NCBI RefSeq assembly: GCF_027924405.1
Contig: NZ_AP026978.1
Span: 620,001-684,000, forward strand
From: Nocardia sputorum
GTDB taxonomy: Bacteria; Actinomycetota; Actinomycetes; Mycobacteriales; Mycobacteriaceae
DNA length: 64,000 nucleotides
Direction: 5' to 3'
Numbering within the stretch: position 1 is the first letter of the stretch; the number at the start of each line of letters is the position of its first letter. A program made the translations under genes and the position numbers. Shown here piece after piece: positions 54,872 to 63,938 of this stretch. The notes under the pieces were generated by a model, which was given only the letters and a program-made list of their open reading frames with translations, was not told the origin of the DNA and ran no database searches.

Positions 54872-55678
54872 CCACTGCGCCACGATGCCGATGACTTCGG
54901 CCTGGTACTCCTGGCTCTTGGGGTTGCGATACTGCGGATCATCGTGGACGGCGAAGCCGTGCTGCGAGCCGTCGATCTCCACCAGTTCGACAGGTGGGGT
55001 GAACTGAGCGACCGCGGCGCGCGAGCCGTCGATCGGCACCAGTGTGTCGGCATTGCCATGGACGATGAGGGTCGGCGTCTTGATCTCGCCGAGCACCTCG
55101 TTCGGCTTTAGCCAGAACACTTCGTTCAGGAGTGGGCGGCCATGCTTGAGCGTCGGTGTGAACTGAATGGCGCTGGTCTCGTTCAGTTCGCGGGCAGCCT
55201 CGTCGTTGATGACGTCGTCCGTCCAGTACGGCCGGGTGTCGATGGTTCGCTTCTTGTAGTCGAACTGCGGATTGAGCAGGACCAGCCGCGCCAGTTCGTC
55301 CGGACGCTTGGCGGCGTAGTAACCGCAGATGCCACCGCCGAAACTCGCACCGAGGAGGCTCAGCTCGTCCGCGCCGGTGGCGTCTCGGAGGTGCGCCAGA
55401 CCGACGCGGATGTCGTTCAGGATGGTGGAAAGCGTCAGCTCCTCCTGTCGGCCCTCGCTCTCGCCATGACCACGAAGATCGAAGCGAAGCGAGGCGATGC
55501 CGACACCGGACAAGCCCGCGGCCAGGCGAGTGAAGAAGCCACCCTCCTCGCGGGTGACGCCCCCGCCATGCACCAGCAGAACGGCACGCGACGCTGGCTG
55601 CTCGGGAGTAACGAGGGTAGCTGCGAGATGGAGACCGTCGAGTGTGCGGATTCGGGTAGTGGCGCTGGCTGAGGGCAC
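54860..55678 (-). CDS. Alpha/beta hydrolase (lysophospholipase-like)
   Basis: 272 residues from GTG 55678. Alpha/beta hydrolase motifs: VLLVHGGGVTREEGGFF (oxyanion region), SLRFDLRGHGES, nucleophile elbow LLGASFGGG (GxSxG with Ser), acid in LIVHGNADTLVP and catalytic His in SQHGFAVHD. Likely a cytosolic esterase or peptidase of unknown substrate. The frame is open upstream to 55792 but that stretch lacks a coding look. Lies in the eroded island with near-complete sequence, so presumably functional. Confidence 0.88.
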   Translation of the reverse strand: MPSASATTRIRTLDGLHLAATLVTPEQPASRAVLLVHGGGVTREEGGFFTRLAAGLSGVGIASLRFDLRGHGESEGRQEELTLSTILNDIRVGLAHLRDATGADELSLLGASFGGGICGYYAAKRPDELARLVLLNPQFDYKKRTIDTRPYWTDDVINDEAARELNETSAIQFTPTLKHGRPLLNEVFWLKPNEVLGEIKTPTLIVHGNADTLVPIDGSRAAVAQFTPPVELVEIDGSQHGFAVHDDPQYRNPKSQEYQAEVIGIVAQWLRH

Positions 55679-56325
55679 CGAATCAGTGAAGCAGAGGTGC
55701 GCACCCGCGACCAGGCGGCGCTCAGGATGTAGGACGAGAGCGCAGATCCGCACCACGGCGCGGATTTCGCCCTGTCCGGCCCGACCGGCCACGTGTTGGG
55801 GCTTGGCGGCAATTCGGGCGCTTGTCAGCCCGTCAGCCCCCGTTCCGGGCGCAGACGGCGGGCGATGTGGTGCGTTCTACAACAGGAAACCTGGTGCCAT
55901 GGCCGGTGCCATCTACAGGGTGCAGCCAGCGTTCGGGTACATCGTTTCGGTCATCGCCGCGCCCGACGCGCCGCCCGTCGGACGATTGAGCGCGACACAT
56001 GGGAACGTAAACACAGGAGACGAGCTGGGACTCTCCCGCTCCGTCCCCGGGTCAGTTAGCCCAACGGCGCTGCTCGTGCCCAATGCCGACATCGGTCGGA
56101 GCCACCCGCGAACATCGCTGCGAGTACGGAGTGGAGTAGGAGGCGCCGGATTGCGCAGTAGCTCGGCGGTTGGCTTCTCTCGGCGAGTCCGGTCATGGTG
56201 GCTCGAGCGGGCGCCACGTGAACACTCGGCTGGGCTATCCCAGCCGAGCGTCTGATCAGGCTCGTGTCCAGCATTGGTGGCGGTGTTGCCGACGATCCGG
56301 AGATCGTGTGACGACGCGCAGTGAC
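55679..56325. other. Region without convincing gene
   Basis: About 650 bp between the hydrolase and the HAD gene. Several open frames exist on both strands but none has a ribosome binding site, recognisable motif or coherent composition. It is probably decayed island DNA together with promoter sequence for the hydrolase. Confidence 0.5.
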
Positions 56326-56970
56326 CTACGCGGCGACGGTGGTGGGCGGGAGGTATACCTCGATATCGGCGGGTGAGCCGGTGTAGTGGAGGGTGCGTAG
56401 GCCGAGGCGGGCGGCGGCTTGGCAGTTGTCGGCACGGTCGTCGACGAACAGGACGCGGCCGGGATCGCGGACTCCGGTTGCGGCGAGCGCGTTTCGGTAG
56501 GTGTCGGGGTGGGGTTTGTTCATGCCGAGCCGGGCCGAGTAGAGCGCGTCGGTCAGCACCGTGCGCCAGTCGGAGGCGTCGAGGGCGTCGCTGACCGGGT
56601 GGGGTGCGTTGGAGAGCAGCACCATCGGGAGATCTGCGCGCCGGGCGTGGTGGAGGAGAGCGACGACGCGGTCGTCGGTCCGGGTCCACAGCTCGGTGTC
56701 GACGGCACGCAACCGGGTGAGCAGTTCCGGGTCCGGGCGACGGCCGAGCACGGCGGTCCAGAAGGCCGCGTCGTCGAATTCACCGGAATCGTAGGGTTCG
56801 CGGGCGCTCCAGAAAGCGTTCTGGAAGAGAGCGAGCTGGTCCGCGTGCCATCCAGCGAGTTCGGCGAGCTCGCTCCACATGGGAACGGTGGGTTGCAGGC
56901 CGATGACGCCGTTGTAGTCGAAGATGACCGCGTCGAGTTCCGCGGGCTGGTGAGGTAGGGCAGTTACCAC
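56326..56970 (-). CDS. HAD family hydrolase, IA-like
   Basis: 214 residues from GTG 56970 (GGAGAA upstream). Motif I is VIFDYNGVIG, with nucleophilic Asp kept but the second Asp position as Asn; motif II MVLLSNAP; motif III Lys in LGMNKPHPDTYRNAL; motif IV VLFVDDRADNCQAA. The cap helices lie between motifs I and II. The family includes phosphatases and YihX-like proteins that also lack the second Asp. Substrate unknown. Confidence 0.85.
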   Translation of the reverse strand: MVTALPHQPAELDAVIFDYNGVIGLQPTVPMWSELAELAGWHADQLALFQNAFWSAREPYDSGEFDDAAFWTAVLGRRPDPELLTRLRAVDTELWTRTDDRVVALLHHARRADLPMVLLSNAPHPVSDALDASDWRTVLTDALYSARLGMNKPHPDTYRNALAATGVRDPGRVLFVDDRADNCQAAARLGLRTLHYTGSPADIEVYLPPTTVAA

Positions 56971-58059
56971 CGGTTCTCCAGGGCTCGATGATATAGAACA
57001 GCCACGCCCGCAGCGATCGGGGGCGTGCAGCGCGCAACCGCCGATTCGGCCGTCGAGAACGGCGAAAGCGGCTGTGTGGGTATGACGATTCCCGCCTCGT
57101 TCCAGACGAAAGAGGCGCACGAACTGTGGATCGAAGGGGATGTTCCGCGAGTCAAAGGCTGATGGTGATGCGCGACGCTGCGCGAACAAGCCGAAACCTA
57201 CCAAGGGGTACGGCGAGCTACCACTCGGAACGTGGTCTTGGTGATCCGCTCCACAAACTGTCGTTCGAAGGTCTCACCGGCGCCGCAGCCGAGTCCGCTT
57301 GCCCAGCGGCCGGACGCGTGCCGCTCGCCAACGCAGCGCATCAGGAAACCTGTTCCGGAAGTGCAGGTTTCAGGTCCAGCCGCGTCAAGGGGAGGAGTCC
57401 GGCGGTGAGATCGGTGCCACCATGACGACATCGATGTAGTCGGGTGTAGCGAGTGGTGCCCAGCATGTCGAATCTTGCTGCAATTATCGCCATTTGGCCG
57501 AGTCTCGAACGGCTGTCGCGTGAATGTCGCTCCGAATCCAGAACTCTGCACGCTGAAGCATTCGTTCTTCTTCAGCCGACCCGTAGCCGATAGGTAAGGC
57601 GTCGGCTGAATAGTGGATATCGGAAATTCTGTGGATCGGGAGATTCGTGGCCGGATGGCTTTGAGGTGGACGAGGCGCTGATCAGGGCTGGAAGGACTCG
57701 GGATGGCAGAGGCTCATTCGTCACGGCTCCGGTGGAGCGGCGCGCGGTCCTCCTGTTCGTCATCGAGGCATTCGTCGTTTTGGCGGTGGCTCTGCGCGGC
57801 GCGAAGGGAAAACCGCCGCGGCGCCGGGAATCGTCCGGCCTGCCGGTCGACGGCCGAGAGTGAGCAGTGCCGAGGATCGCTTGCTCGCCCGACGACAAGT
57901 TACCGACGGCGCCCGGCCTTTTCGGAAGTTGGTCAGCGCCGATCCGGAGCAGGTGTCCACCGCCTCGCGCGAGCGAACTTCATCACTCGTCGGCCGCCGA
58001 GGCTCCCATTGCGCCGAGTTGGCGCGGAGGCGCCGATAGGTGGGGCGAAGCCCATTCGG
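56971..58059. other. Gene-poor stretch
   Basis: About 1.1 kb with only short frames that lack ribosome binding sites and family signatures. It holds a perfect 10-bp inverted repeat at 57571-57610. A 65-codon frame at 57666-57863 (+) with a hydrophobic centre (VLLFVIEAFVVLAVAL) is the only candidate peptide and is not convincing. Confidence 0.5.
57571..57610. repeat. Inverted repeat in gene-poor stretch
   Basis: TTCAGCCGAC (57571-57580) and GTCGGCTGAA (57601-57610) are perfectly complementary around a 20-nt loop. There is no gene close enough for an ordinary terminator role. May be part of a decayed mobile element or an RNA. Confidence 0.5.
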
Positions 58060-58596
58060 TCAGGCAGTCGCGGTCCGTAGCGCGAACCAGCCCGTTTCCG
58101 GATCGGCGAAGCCGTGGTACATGAGGCGGACTCGCTGGTCGACTTCGAAGAGGCGGTAGACCGCTAGCATCGCGCGGGCGGTCGCTTCCTGCTGGAAGTC
58201 GTCTATGCGGCGGTAGCCGATGGGGTGTTCTGGGAGTAGGGCCAGGCGGGTGAGTTCGGCGGGGTCGCTGACGTCCAGGCCGATGGGGGCGGCGTCGGTG
58301 ATGTGATGGTCGTGCAGGATGTCGTGGAGCTGATGCGGGTCGGGGCGTCCGGGCCGGAACTCCTGTAGCTCGGGCCGTAGTTGCGGGCCTGCGGCGGCCG
58401 GGCTGCCCTCGACCATGTCGATCACTTCGGCGTCGGGGGTCGGCGTGCCGGTGTCGGCGGTGAGGGGATCCTGTTCGACCACGTGCAGCATGTTGCCGCC
58501 GGGGATCAGCGGTTCTGGGGCGAGGAAGAGGGTGACCGTGGGGCAGAGGCAACCTCGGCCGACCAGGCAGACTCGCAGATGGAACGGGTCGGGCAT
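58060..58596 (-). CDS. Conserved-type protein, function unknown
   Basis: 178 residues from ATG 58596, which has a near-perfect AGGAGGG 4-5 bases upstream. N-terminal part includes CLVGRGCLCPTVTLFLAPEPLIPGGNM with three cysteines in close order; a Pro/Asp-rich middle; and a C-terminal helical part (IDDFQQEATARAMLAVYRLFEVDQRVRLMYHG). No signal peptide or TM. I do not recognise the family. It follows a gene-poor stretch and precedes no obvious operon partner. Confidence 0.65.
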   Translation of the reverse strand: MPDPFHLRVCLVGRGCLCPTVTLFLAPEPLIPGGNMLHVVEQDPLTADTGTPTPDAEVIDMVEGSPAAAGPQLRPELQEFRPGRPDPHQLHDILHDHHITDAAPIGLDVSDPAELTRLALLPEHPIGYRRIDDFQQEATARAMLAVYRLFEVDQRVRLMYHGFADPETGWFALRTATA

Positions 58597-58871
58597 GCGG
58601 CCCTCCTGCACGGGAACGGGCCGCCACCGAGCGGCCCTTGCTGGATCGGGACTTCTGGTTTTGCCGACCGCGGACGCGCCGCGGCGCTTCGACGGTCGAC
58701 CGTGCCGCAATTCCCCAGTCTAGGAGCCGGGCACGGCCCGCGCATTGCCATCACCCGCCGATATCCGCGATCTGCCGAGTGCTCCTCCCTGATTCGCCGT
58801 AGCGGTGTGGAAGATGCCGGGCGGCTCGGCGGCCGAAGAACGCGATGATCCGAGGCCGGACCCGCAGACGT

Positions 58872-59321
58872 TCAGCTGATCCGTATCTCGACCGGCGGGG
58901 CCGCCACGTGCGGATAGTCGGTGGTCACGTCGACTTGCACGCGTCCGGAACCGGTGGGCAAGGCGGCGAAGACGGTTGCGGACGGCTGGTTCGAAGCCGT
59001 CTTGTCGGTGACGAGGACAGGCACCGTGCCCGTGGCGCCGCTGTCGAGGTTGCGCCAGTTGGCGAACGCGGTGAAGGTGCACGGCGCGTCCGTGGGGGTC
59101 TGGTTGACGAAGCTGATGCCGAAGCGGGCCGCGCCGGGAGTCCCGGTGGGCGAGGAGACGCCCGCATGCCCTTCGCCGTAGCAGGTGTCACCGAAGGTGT
59201 GGATCACCCCGATGTTCACGAACGCGGGTTCGCCCGCCGTCGCCGGGGCCGTCGCCGTGAACGCGCCGGCGCACAGTGCCGCGACCAGGGCGCTTCGTCT
59301 CGCCGGCTGCCTGCCGTCCAC
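58872..59321 (-). CDS. Secreted protein, function unknown
   Basis: 149 residues. Signal peptide RRSALVAALCAGAFTATAPATAG with probable cleavage after ATAG or APA. The mature chain is beta-rich (FVNIGVIHTFGDTCYGEGHAGV, TFTAFANWRNLDSGATGTVPVLVTDK, GRVQVDVTTDYPHV) with two cysteines likely paired. Looks like a small exported immunoglobulin-like domain. No characterised family known to me. Confidence 0.65.
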   Translation of the reverse strand: MDGRQPARRSALVAALCAGAFTATAPATAGEPAFVNIGVIHTFGDTCYGEGHAGVSSPTGTPGAARFGISFVNQTPTDAPCTFTAFANWRNLDSGATGTVPVLVTDKTASNQPSATVFAALPTGSGRVQVDVTTDYPHVAAPPVEIRIS

Positions 59322-59464
59322 TGTCGATCACGCTCCTTCTTTCGAATCGAGCACTCTCGGACGGCCATTGTGCCCCGTTTCGCACCCTTCGCGGTCCGAT
59401 TCGCGCCCAGAGTCGCCGCCGTATTCGCGGACGGGCGACGGGCGGGTGAACTTAGCATCGGAAC

Positions 59465-60091
59465 GTGGAGCGAGGATCGTTGCTGAAGGCGCGGGCGGGC
59501 GGCAAACTGCACGGCGGCAATCACGGCATCGCGCCGGAAGAGGTGGTGGCCGCGCAGCGGGCCCGCATGCTGGTGGCGATGATCGAGGCGGCCGCGGACC
59601 GGGGGTACGCGGCGGCGACGGTGGCGGACGTACTGAAGCGGGCCGAGGTGTCGCGAATGACGTTCTACCAGCACTTCGCGAACAAGGAGGCGTGTTTCCT
59701 CGCCGCCTACGACATGGCCGTGGAGATCGTGATGACCCGCATCGCGGGAGCGCTCGCGGCCGACGGCACGCCGCTCGAGCGGATAGACCGCGCACTGGAG
59801 GCGTACTTCTCCACCCTGGCGCAGGAACCGCAGGTCGCGAAGGTCTTCCTGGTAGAGGCGTACGCGGCGGGGAGGCCGGTGCTGGAGCGGCGGCTGGCGA
59901 CCCAGGCCGCGTTGGTCGACGGATTCGCCGCGACCCTCGGCGCGACCCATCCGCATCAGCGGCTGGCGGGGGAGGCGGTGATCGGCGCGGTCGTCTCGCT
60001 GGCGACCAACCGGGTCGTCGCGGGCGACTTCGCCGCCCTGCCCGCGTTGCGCGAGCCGCTGATGTCGTCGCTGATCAGGAATCTGGTGTGA
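59465..60091 (+). CDS. TetR/AcrR family regulator
   Basis: 208 residues from GTG 59465. Helix-turn-helix at about 33-80: ARMLVAMIEAAADRGYAAATVADVLKRAEVSRMTFYQHFANKEACFLAAYD, the TetR pattern, with a helical ligand-binding C-terminus. Target genes are not obvious: upstream is a secreted protein gene in divergent orientation. The 3' end overlaps the convergent TetR gene by 17 bp. Confidence 0.92.
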   Translation: MERGSLLKARAGGKLHGGNHGIAPEEVVAAQRARMLVAMIEAAADRGYAAATVADVLKRAEVSRMTFYQHFANKEACFLAAYDMAVEIVMTRIAGALAADGTPLERIDRALEAYFSTLAQEPQVAKVFLVEAYAAGRPVLERRLATQAALVDGFAATLGATHPHQRLAGEAVIGAVVSLATNRVVAGDFAALPALREPLMSSLIRNLV

Positions 60092-60743
60092 GGCCGGACA
60101 GTCGCCCGGCGACCGCAGGCAGCCGGTCGAGCATGGCCACGGTGAAATCGGCGAGCAGGGCGATGAGCCCGTCCCGGTCGACGTCGAGGCCGCCGTCCAG
60201 CCAGACCAGGACCAGCTCGGCGGCGCCGCCGGTGATCAGCTGGGAGGTCGCGGCGATCGCGGTGTCCTGTCCTTCGGGCAGTTCCAGCACCAGACGCGTC
60301 TGCTCGATGATGACGTCGGCGACCTGGCGCATCCCGGCGAAGCGGCTGCGCATGAGCGCTTCGTCGCCGTAGGTCTGGGCGAACGCCACCTTCGCGCGCC
60401 GCGGGTCGTCGGTGAGTTCGACGATGAGGGCCGCGACCCCGGCGCGGATTCGGTCGGCGGGCTTGCCCGTGGTCTCGGCGATCGCGGCCTTCGCCCGGTC
60501 GAGCGCCGCCTGCTGGATCTCGGCCAGCACGCCGGAGGCGAGCGCGTCGCGGTCGGGGAACGCTTCGTAGAAGAAGCGTGGGCCGACCTTGGCCTGCTCG
60601 CACACCCCGCGCACGGTCAATGCCGACAATCCCTGAGTGCCCATGATGTCGAGGGCGGCGTCGAGCAACCGCCTGCGCCGGTCCTCGCGGCGCTCGGCCG
60701 TGGAGGCTCCGCGGTAGGTGCCGCTGACGGTACGGGTCACCAC
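60075..60743 (-). CDS. TetR/AcrR family regulator, probable P450 repressor
   Basis: 222 residues. HTH at about 25-70: RLLDAALDIMGTQGLSALTVRGVCEQAKVGPRFFYEAFPDRDAL. GTG start 60743. It diverges from the P450-ferredoxin operon across about 98 bp containing two tandem GGAAAC-N4-GTTT dyads, so it very likely represses that operon and itself. Ligand unknown. Confidence 0.92.
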   Translation of the reverse strand: MVTRTVSGTYRGASTAERREDRRRRLLDAALDIMGTQGLSALTVRGVCEQAKVGPRFFYEAFPDRDALASGVLAEIQQAALDRAKAAIAETTGKPADRIRAGVAALIVELTDDPRRAKVAFAQTYGDEALMRSRFAGMRQVADVIIEQTRLVLELPEGQDTAIAATSQLITGGAAELVLVWLDGGLDVDRDGLIALLADFTVAMLDRLPAVAGRLSGLTPDS

Positions 60744-60766
60744 GTCAGCTTGGCACAGCCAAAATT

Positions 60767-60799
60767 GGGAAACAAATGTTTACGGAAACGATGGTTTCC
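60767..60799. promoter_or_regulatory. Tandem dyad operator for the TetR regulator
   Basis: Two inverted repeats: GGGAAAC-AAAT-GTTTAC (60767-60783, imperfect) and GGAAAC-GATG-GTTTCC (60784-60799, perfect 6-4-6), centred 16 bp apart. Placement between the divergent TetR gene and the P450 gene is the classic autoregulatory layout. Confidence 0.7.
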
Positions 60800-60841
60800 T
60801 CTATCGTCGGACTATCGCAGTGTCGCGAAGGGAAGACGGTC

Positions 60842-62311
60842 ATGAGTCTGCTTGTGCCCCAGTCGTTCGACGAGGTCTCCGGCACGATCCGCCAGGCGCG
60901 GACCACCTGGGCGTGGCACGCGCAGCGCGCGGCCGCGCGGGCGGTCGCGCGTTACCCGGCGCACGTGCGTCCGCTGGCCGATCCACCGCCGGGTAGCGGG
61001 CTGAAGCCGGTGCTCGGCGACTTCGGGCTGCCCGGGATCGGGTACAGCGTGCACGCGCTGGCCGACCCGATCGGCTTCGCGCGAGAGCGATTCGATCGCT
61101 TCGGCCCCGTGCAGTGGTTCGGCATGCTCGGCCGCAGGATGGTCACCTTCGGCAGCCCCGAGGGGTACGAGGCGGTGATGCTGGATCGGAACAAGGCGCT
61201 GTCGGCGCAGCGCGGCTGGGAGTGGCTGATCGGTCCGTTCTTCCGCGGTGGATTGTTGCTGCGCGATTTCGACGACCACCTGTTCCACCGGCGCGTCATG
61301 CAGCAGGCATTCACGCGGCCGCGATTGATCGGCTACCTCGATATGACCACGCCGCGCATCACCCGTGGCCTCGCCAACTGGGAGCCCGCCGACGACTTCC
61401 GCGTCTACCGCGCGATCAAGAAACTGCTGCTCCAGCAGGCCACCGAAGTCTTCGCGGGCGCCGAACCCAGCGCGGACGCGGCACGGCTGGAGCGCGCCTT
61501 CGAGGACGCGGTGCGCGGCGGGGCCGCGCTGATCCGGGCGAACGTGCCGGGCGGGGTGTGGGCCCGGGGCGTGCGCGGCCGCCGAGTGCTCGAGGAACAC
61601 TTCCGCCGCGAGCTGCCCGCGAAGCGCGCGGGCGGCGGCAACGATTTGTTCAGCGTGCTGTGCCGGGCGAGCACCGCCGACGGCGAGACCTTCACCGACG
61701 CGGAAGTGGTCGAGCACATGATCTTCGTGATGATGGCCGCCCACGACACCAGCACCATCGCCGCGTCCATGCTCGTCTACGAACTCGGCAGGCATCCGGA
61801 ATGGCAGGAACGGCTGCGGGCGGAATCCGTCGCGCTGGGCAAGCCCGCGCTGGACTACGACGATCTCGACCGCCTGCCCTCGCTCGACCTCGCGTTCAAG
61901 GAGGCGCTGCGGGTCTACTCGCCGGTGGCGCAACAGGTTCGCGAAACCATCGCCGACACCGACATCCTCGGGTACTACCTGCCGAAGGGAACGTTCATCC
62001 TGTGCGGCACGTACGGGCTCATGCGCAACGCGGAGTACTGGCACGACCCCGACACCTTCGACCCGGAGCGCTTCGCCGAGCATCGCCGCGAGGACCGATC
62101 GCACCGCTTCGCGTGGGCGCCCTTCGGCGGCGGGGCGCACAAGTGCATCGGCCTCTACTTCGGCGGTATGACGGTGAAAGCCGTTGTCCATCAGATGCTG
62201 TTGCGGTACCGCTGGAGCGTGCCGGACGGCTACCAGGTGCCGCTGGTCGCCGGGACCGGGCCGGTGCCCGCCGACGGCCTGCCCATCCGGCTGGAGCGGA
62301 TCGACCGATGA
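60842..62311 (+). CDS. Cytochrome P450
   Basis: 489 residues from ATG 60842. I-helix MAAHDTST (Asp-Thr pair), ExxR in FKEALRVYSP, PERF in the meander (DPDTFDPERFAEH) and heme loop FAWAPFGGGAHKCIG with the thiolate Cys at about 435. Class I bacterial P450 of unknown substrate, resembling the long CYP51/CYP-fatty acid-type layout in the heme loop. Stop overlaps the ferredoxin ATG; the ferredoxin is its probable electron donor. Confidence 0.95.
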   Translation: MSLLVPQSFDEVSGTIRQARTTWAWHAQRAAARAVARYPAHVRPLADPPPGSGLKPVLGDFGLPGIGYSVHALADPIGFARERFDRFGPVQWFGMLGRRMVTFGSPEGYEAVMLDRNKALSAQRGWEWLIGPFFRGGLLLRDFDDHLFHRRVMQQAFTRPRLIGYLDMTTPRITRGLANWEPADDFRVYRAIKKLLLQQATEVFAGAEPSADAARLERAFEDAVRGGAALIRANVPGGVWARGVRGRRVLEEHFRRELPAKRAGGGNDLFSVLCRASTADGETFTDAEVVEHMIFVMMAAHDTSTIAASMLVYELGRHPEWQERLRAESVALGKPALDYDDLDRLPSLDLAFKEALRVYSPVAQQVRETIADTDILGYYLPKGTFILCGTYGLMRNAEYWHDPDTFDPERFAEHRREDRSHRFAWAPFGGGAHKCIGLYFGGMTVKAVVHQMLLRYRWSVPDGYQVPLVAGTGPVPADGLPIRLERIDR

Positions 62312-62493
62312 GAATCGTCGCCGACCGCACCGTGTGCGCGGGGCACGGCATGTGCGAAGCACTGGCTCCCGATCTGTTCCGGGTCGGCGCGGACGGGATC
62401 GTCGCGCCGGTCGACACGGTCACCTCGCCCGAGCGGGACCTGCTCCAGCTCGTCGTGGACAGTTGCCCGGTCCAGGCGCTGCGCCTGGCCTGA
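62308..62493 (+). CDS. 3Fe-4S type ferredoxin
   Basis: 61 residues: RIVADRTVCAGHGMCEALAPDLFRV ... DSCPVQALRL. Cysteine pattern CxxHxxC ... CP, typical of 3Fe-4S ferredoxins that serve actinobacterial P450s. ATGA overlap with the P450 gene supports co-production. Confidence 0.94.
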   Translation: MRIVADRTVCAGHGMCEALAPDLFRVGADGIVAPVDTVTSPERDLLQLVVDSCPVQALRLA

Positions 62494-62582
62494 GGTCCGC
62501 CGGTCCGTTTTGCGTGACCGGGGCTGGGTACCGCGAACTGCGACGCTCTAGTCCATCGACGCGAGAGGACCGGTGACACCCC

Positions 62583-62816
62583 ATGGCCACCTGCGACACC
62601 TGCGGAAACGAGTACGACAAGACGTTCACCATCACCCGCGACGGTACGTCCGCCACCTTCGACAGTTTCGAATGCGCGATCAACGCCATGGCCCCGACGT
62701 GCACGCACTGTTCCTGCCGGATCCTCGGGCACGGCGTCGAGGCGCGCGGGGACTACTTCTGCTGCGCGCACTGCGCCCACGAAGCAGGTCACCCGGCGCT
62801 GGTCGATCACGTCTGA
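62583..62816 (+). CDS. Small Cys-rich metal-binding protein
   Basis: 77 residues with nine cysteines: CDTCGNEYDK, then SFECAIN, CTHCSCRILGHGVEARGDYFCCAHCAHEAGH. CxxC, CxxCxC and CCxxC knuckles plus His suggest a zinc-binding metallothionein-like or zinc ribbon protein, as is common in actinobacteria and pseudomonads, where it is annotated as a hypothetical protein. ATG 62583 follows GAGAGGA. Stands after the P450 operon without known relation. Confidence 0.8.
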   Translation: MATCDTCGNEYDKTFTITRDGTSATFDSFECAINAMAPTCTHCSCRILGHGVEARGDYFCCAHCAHEAGHPALVDHV

Positions 62817-62846
62817 ACCGGCTACCGAGCGGCGATGGGCGAACGG

Positions 62847-63620
62847 TCACCCGCGCGGCGCGTGACTTCGCCGCACCTGGAGCCCGGCGGTTTCCGCCGC
62901 GTCGGCCAGCACCTCCTCCAGCATGGCCGGAGTGAGTCGTCCGGTGAAGGTGTTCTGCTGGCTGACGTGATAGCAGCCGAACAGATGCAGCGGGTTCCGG
63001 CCGGCATCGGCGGCGGCCAGTTCCACGTGCGCGCCGTGGCCGAACCGCGGTCGCGGGCGCGGCACCACCCAGCCCGCACCCGCGAGCACCGGGAGCAAGG
63101 CCTGCCAGCCGAACGCGCCGAGGACCACCACCGAGCGCACGGTGGGTGTCAGCAGACGCAGTTCGGTGTCCAGCCAGTGGCCGCAACGGTCCCGTTCCTC
63201 GGGCGTCGGCTTGTTGTCCGGCGGCGCACAGTGCACCGGGGCGGTGATCCGCACGCCGTCGAGCCGCAGGCCGTCGTCGCGGTCGACCGCGGTCGGCTGG
63301 TTGGCGAGGCCGACCGCGTACAGCGCCGCGTAGAGCACGTCCCCGCTGCGGTCGCCGGTGAACATGCGGCCGGTGCGGTTGCCGCCGTGCGCGGCGGGCG
63401 CGAGTCCCACGATCAGCATCCGGGCGTCCGCCGGGCCGAATCCGGGCACCGGACGGCCCCAATAGGTCTGGTCGCGGAAGGCGGCGCGTTTCTGCCGCGC
63501 GACGAGTTCGCGCCAGGCGACCAGGCGCGGGCAGGCGAAGCAGTCGGCGACCGCCGCGTCGAGCTCGGCGATGGACCGGCACACGTCAGTTCCCGGTGCC
63601 GGGGTCGGCGGCGTGGTCAC
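62847..63620 (-). CDS. Uracil-DNA glycosylase, family 5 (UdgB)
   Basis: 257 residues. N-terminal cysteines in [11 protein letters not shown], further Cys in [14 protein letters not shown]; motif [30 protein letters not shown] and motif near the C-terminus [20 protein letters not shown]. This is the actinobacterial type-5 UDG, an Fe-S protein excising uracil and related bases in base excision repair. GTG start at 63620. Convergent with the small Cys-rich gene. Confidence 0.92.
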   Translation of the reverse strand: MTTPPTPAPGTDVCRSIAELDAAVADCFACPRLVAWRELVARQKRAAFRDQTYWGRPVPGFGPADARMLIVGLAPAAHGGNRTGRMFTGDRSGDVLYAALYAVGLANQPTAVDRDDGLRLDGVRITAPVHCAPPDNKPTPEERDRCGHWLDTELRLLTPTVRSVVVLGAFGWQALLPVLAGAGWVVPRPRPRFGHGAHVELAAADAGRNPLHLFGCYHVSQQNTFTGRLTPAMLEEVLADAAETAGLQVRRSHAPRG

Positions 63621-63938
63621 CGCGTGCGGCCGGGGCGGGCGCGCGGTGGCGGTCGGCGGGCGGTGTCTCGTTCATCAGGACTCCGTTCGGTGGTGCCGCG
63701 GAAGGGGCGAACCGGACGATCATGTCCACTATGCCTCAGCGCGACCGGCCGCCGCCGACCGCCGACGGGTCCCCGCCGGACGGCACCGCTTCGGACATCT
63801 GTCCAGTTCAGCGTGGTGATCGCGCGGCCGCCGACCGCGCTATGTGATCGGTACCACCCGGTCCGGGTTGGTAGCATGGCGATTCCGACCGACCGGACGC
63901 GGTGGTTCACCTCCGGCTTCCTTCGAAAGAGTCTTTCC
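63621..63938. other. Intergenic region, no gene seen
   Basis: 318 bp between the divergent UDG gene and the final partial gene. No frame with ribosome binding site or motif; presumed to contain both promoters. Confidence 0.5.

Noticed and set aside
55913..56689. 258-codon minus-strand frame overlapping the HAD gene
   Set aside because: Reads as Arg/Pro-rich low-complexity sequence out of frame with the HAD protein, whose motifs are intact.
57572..57898. 108-codon minus-strand frame in the gene-poor stretch
   Set aside because: No ribosome binding site or domain; biased Ser/Arg/Thr composition typical of non-coding frames.
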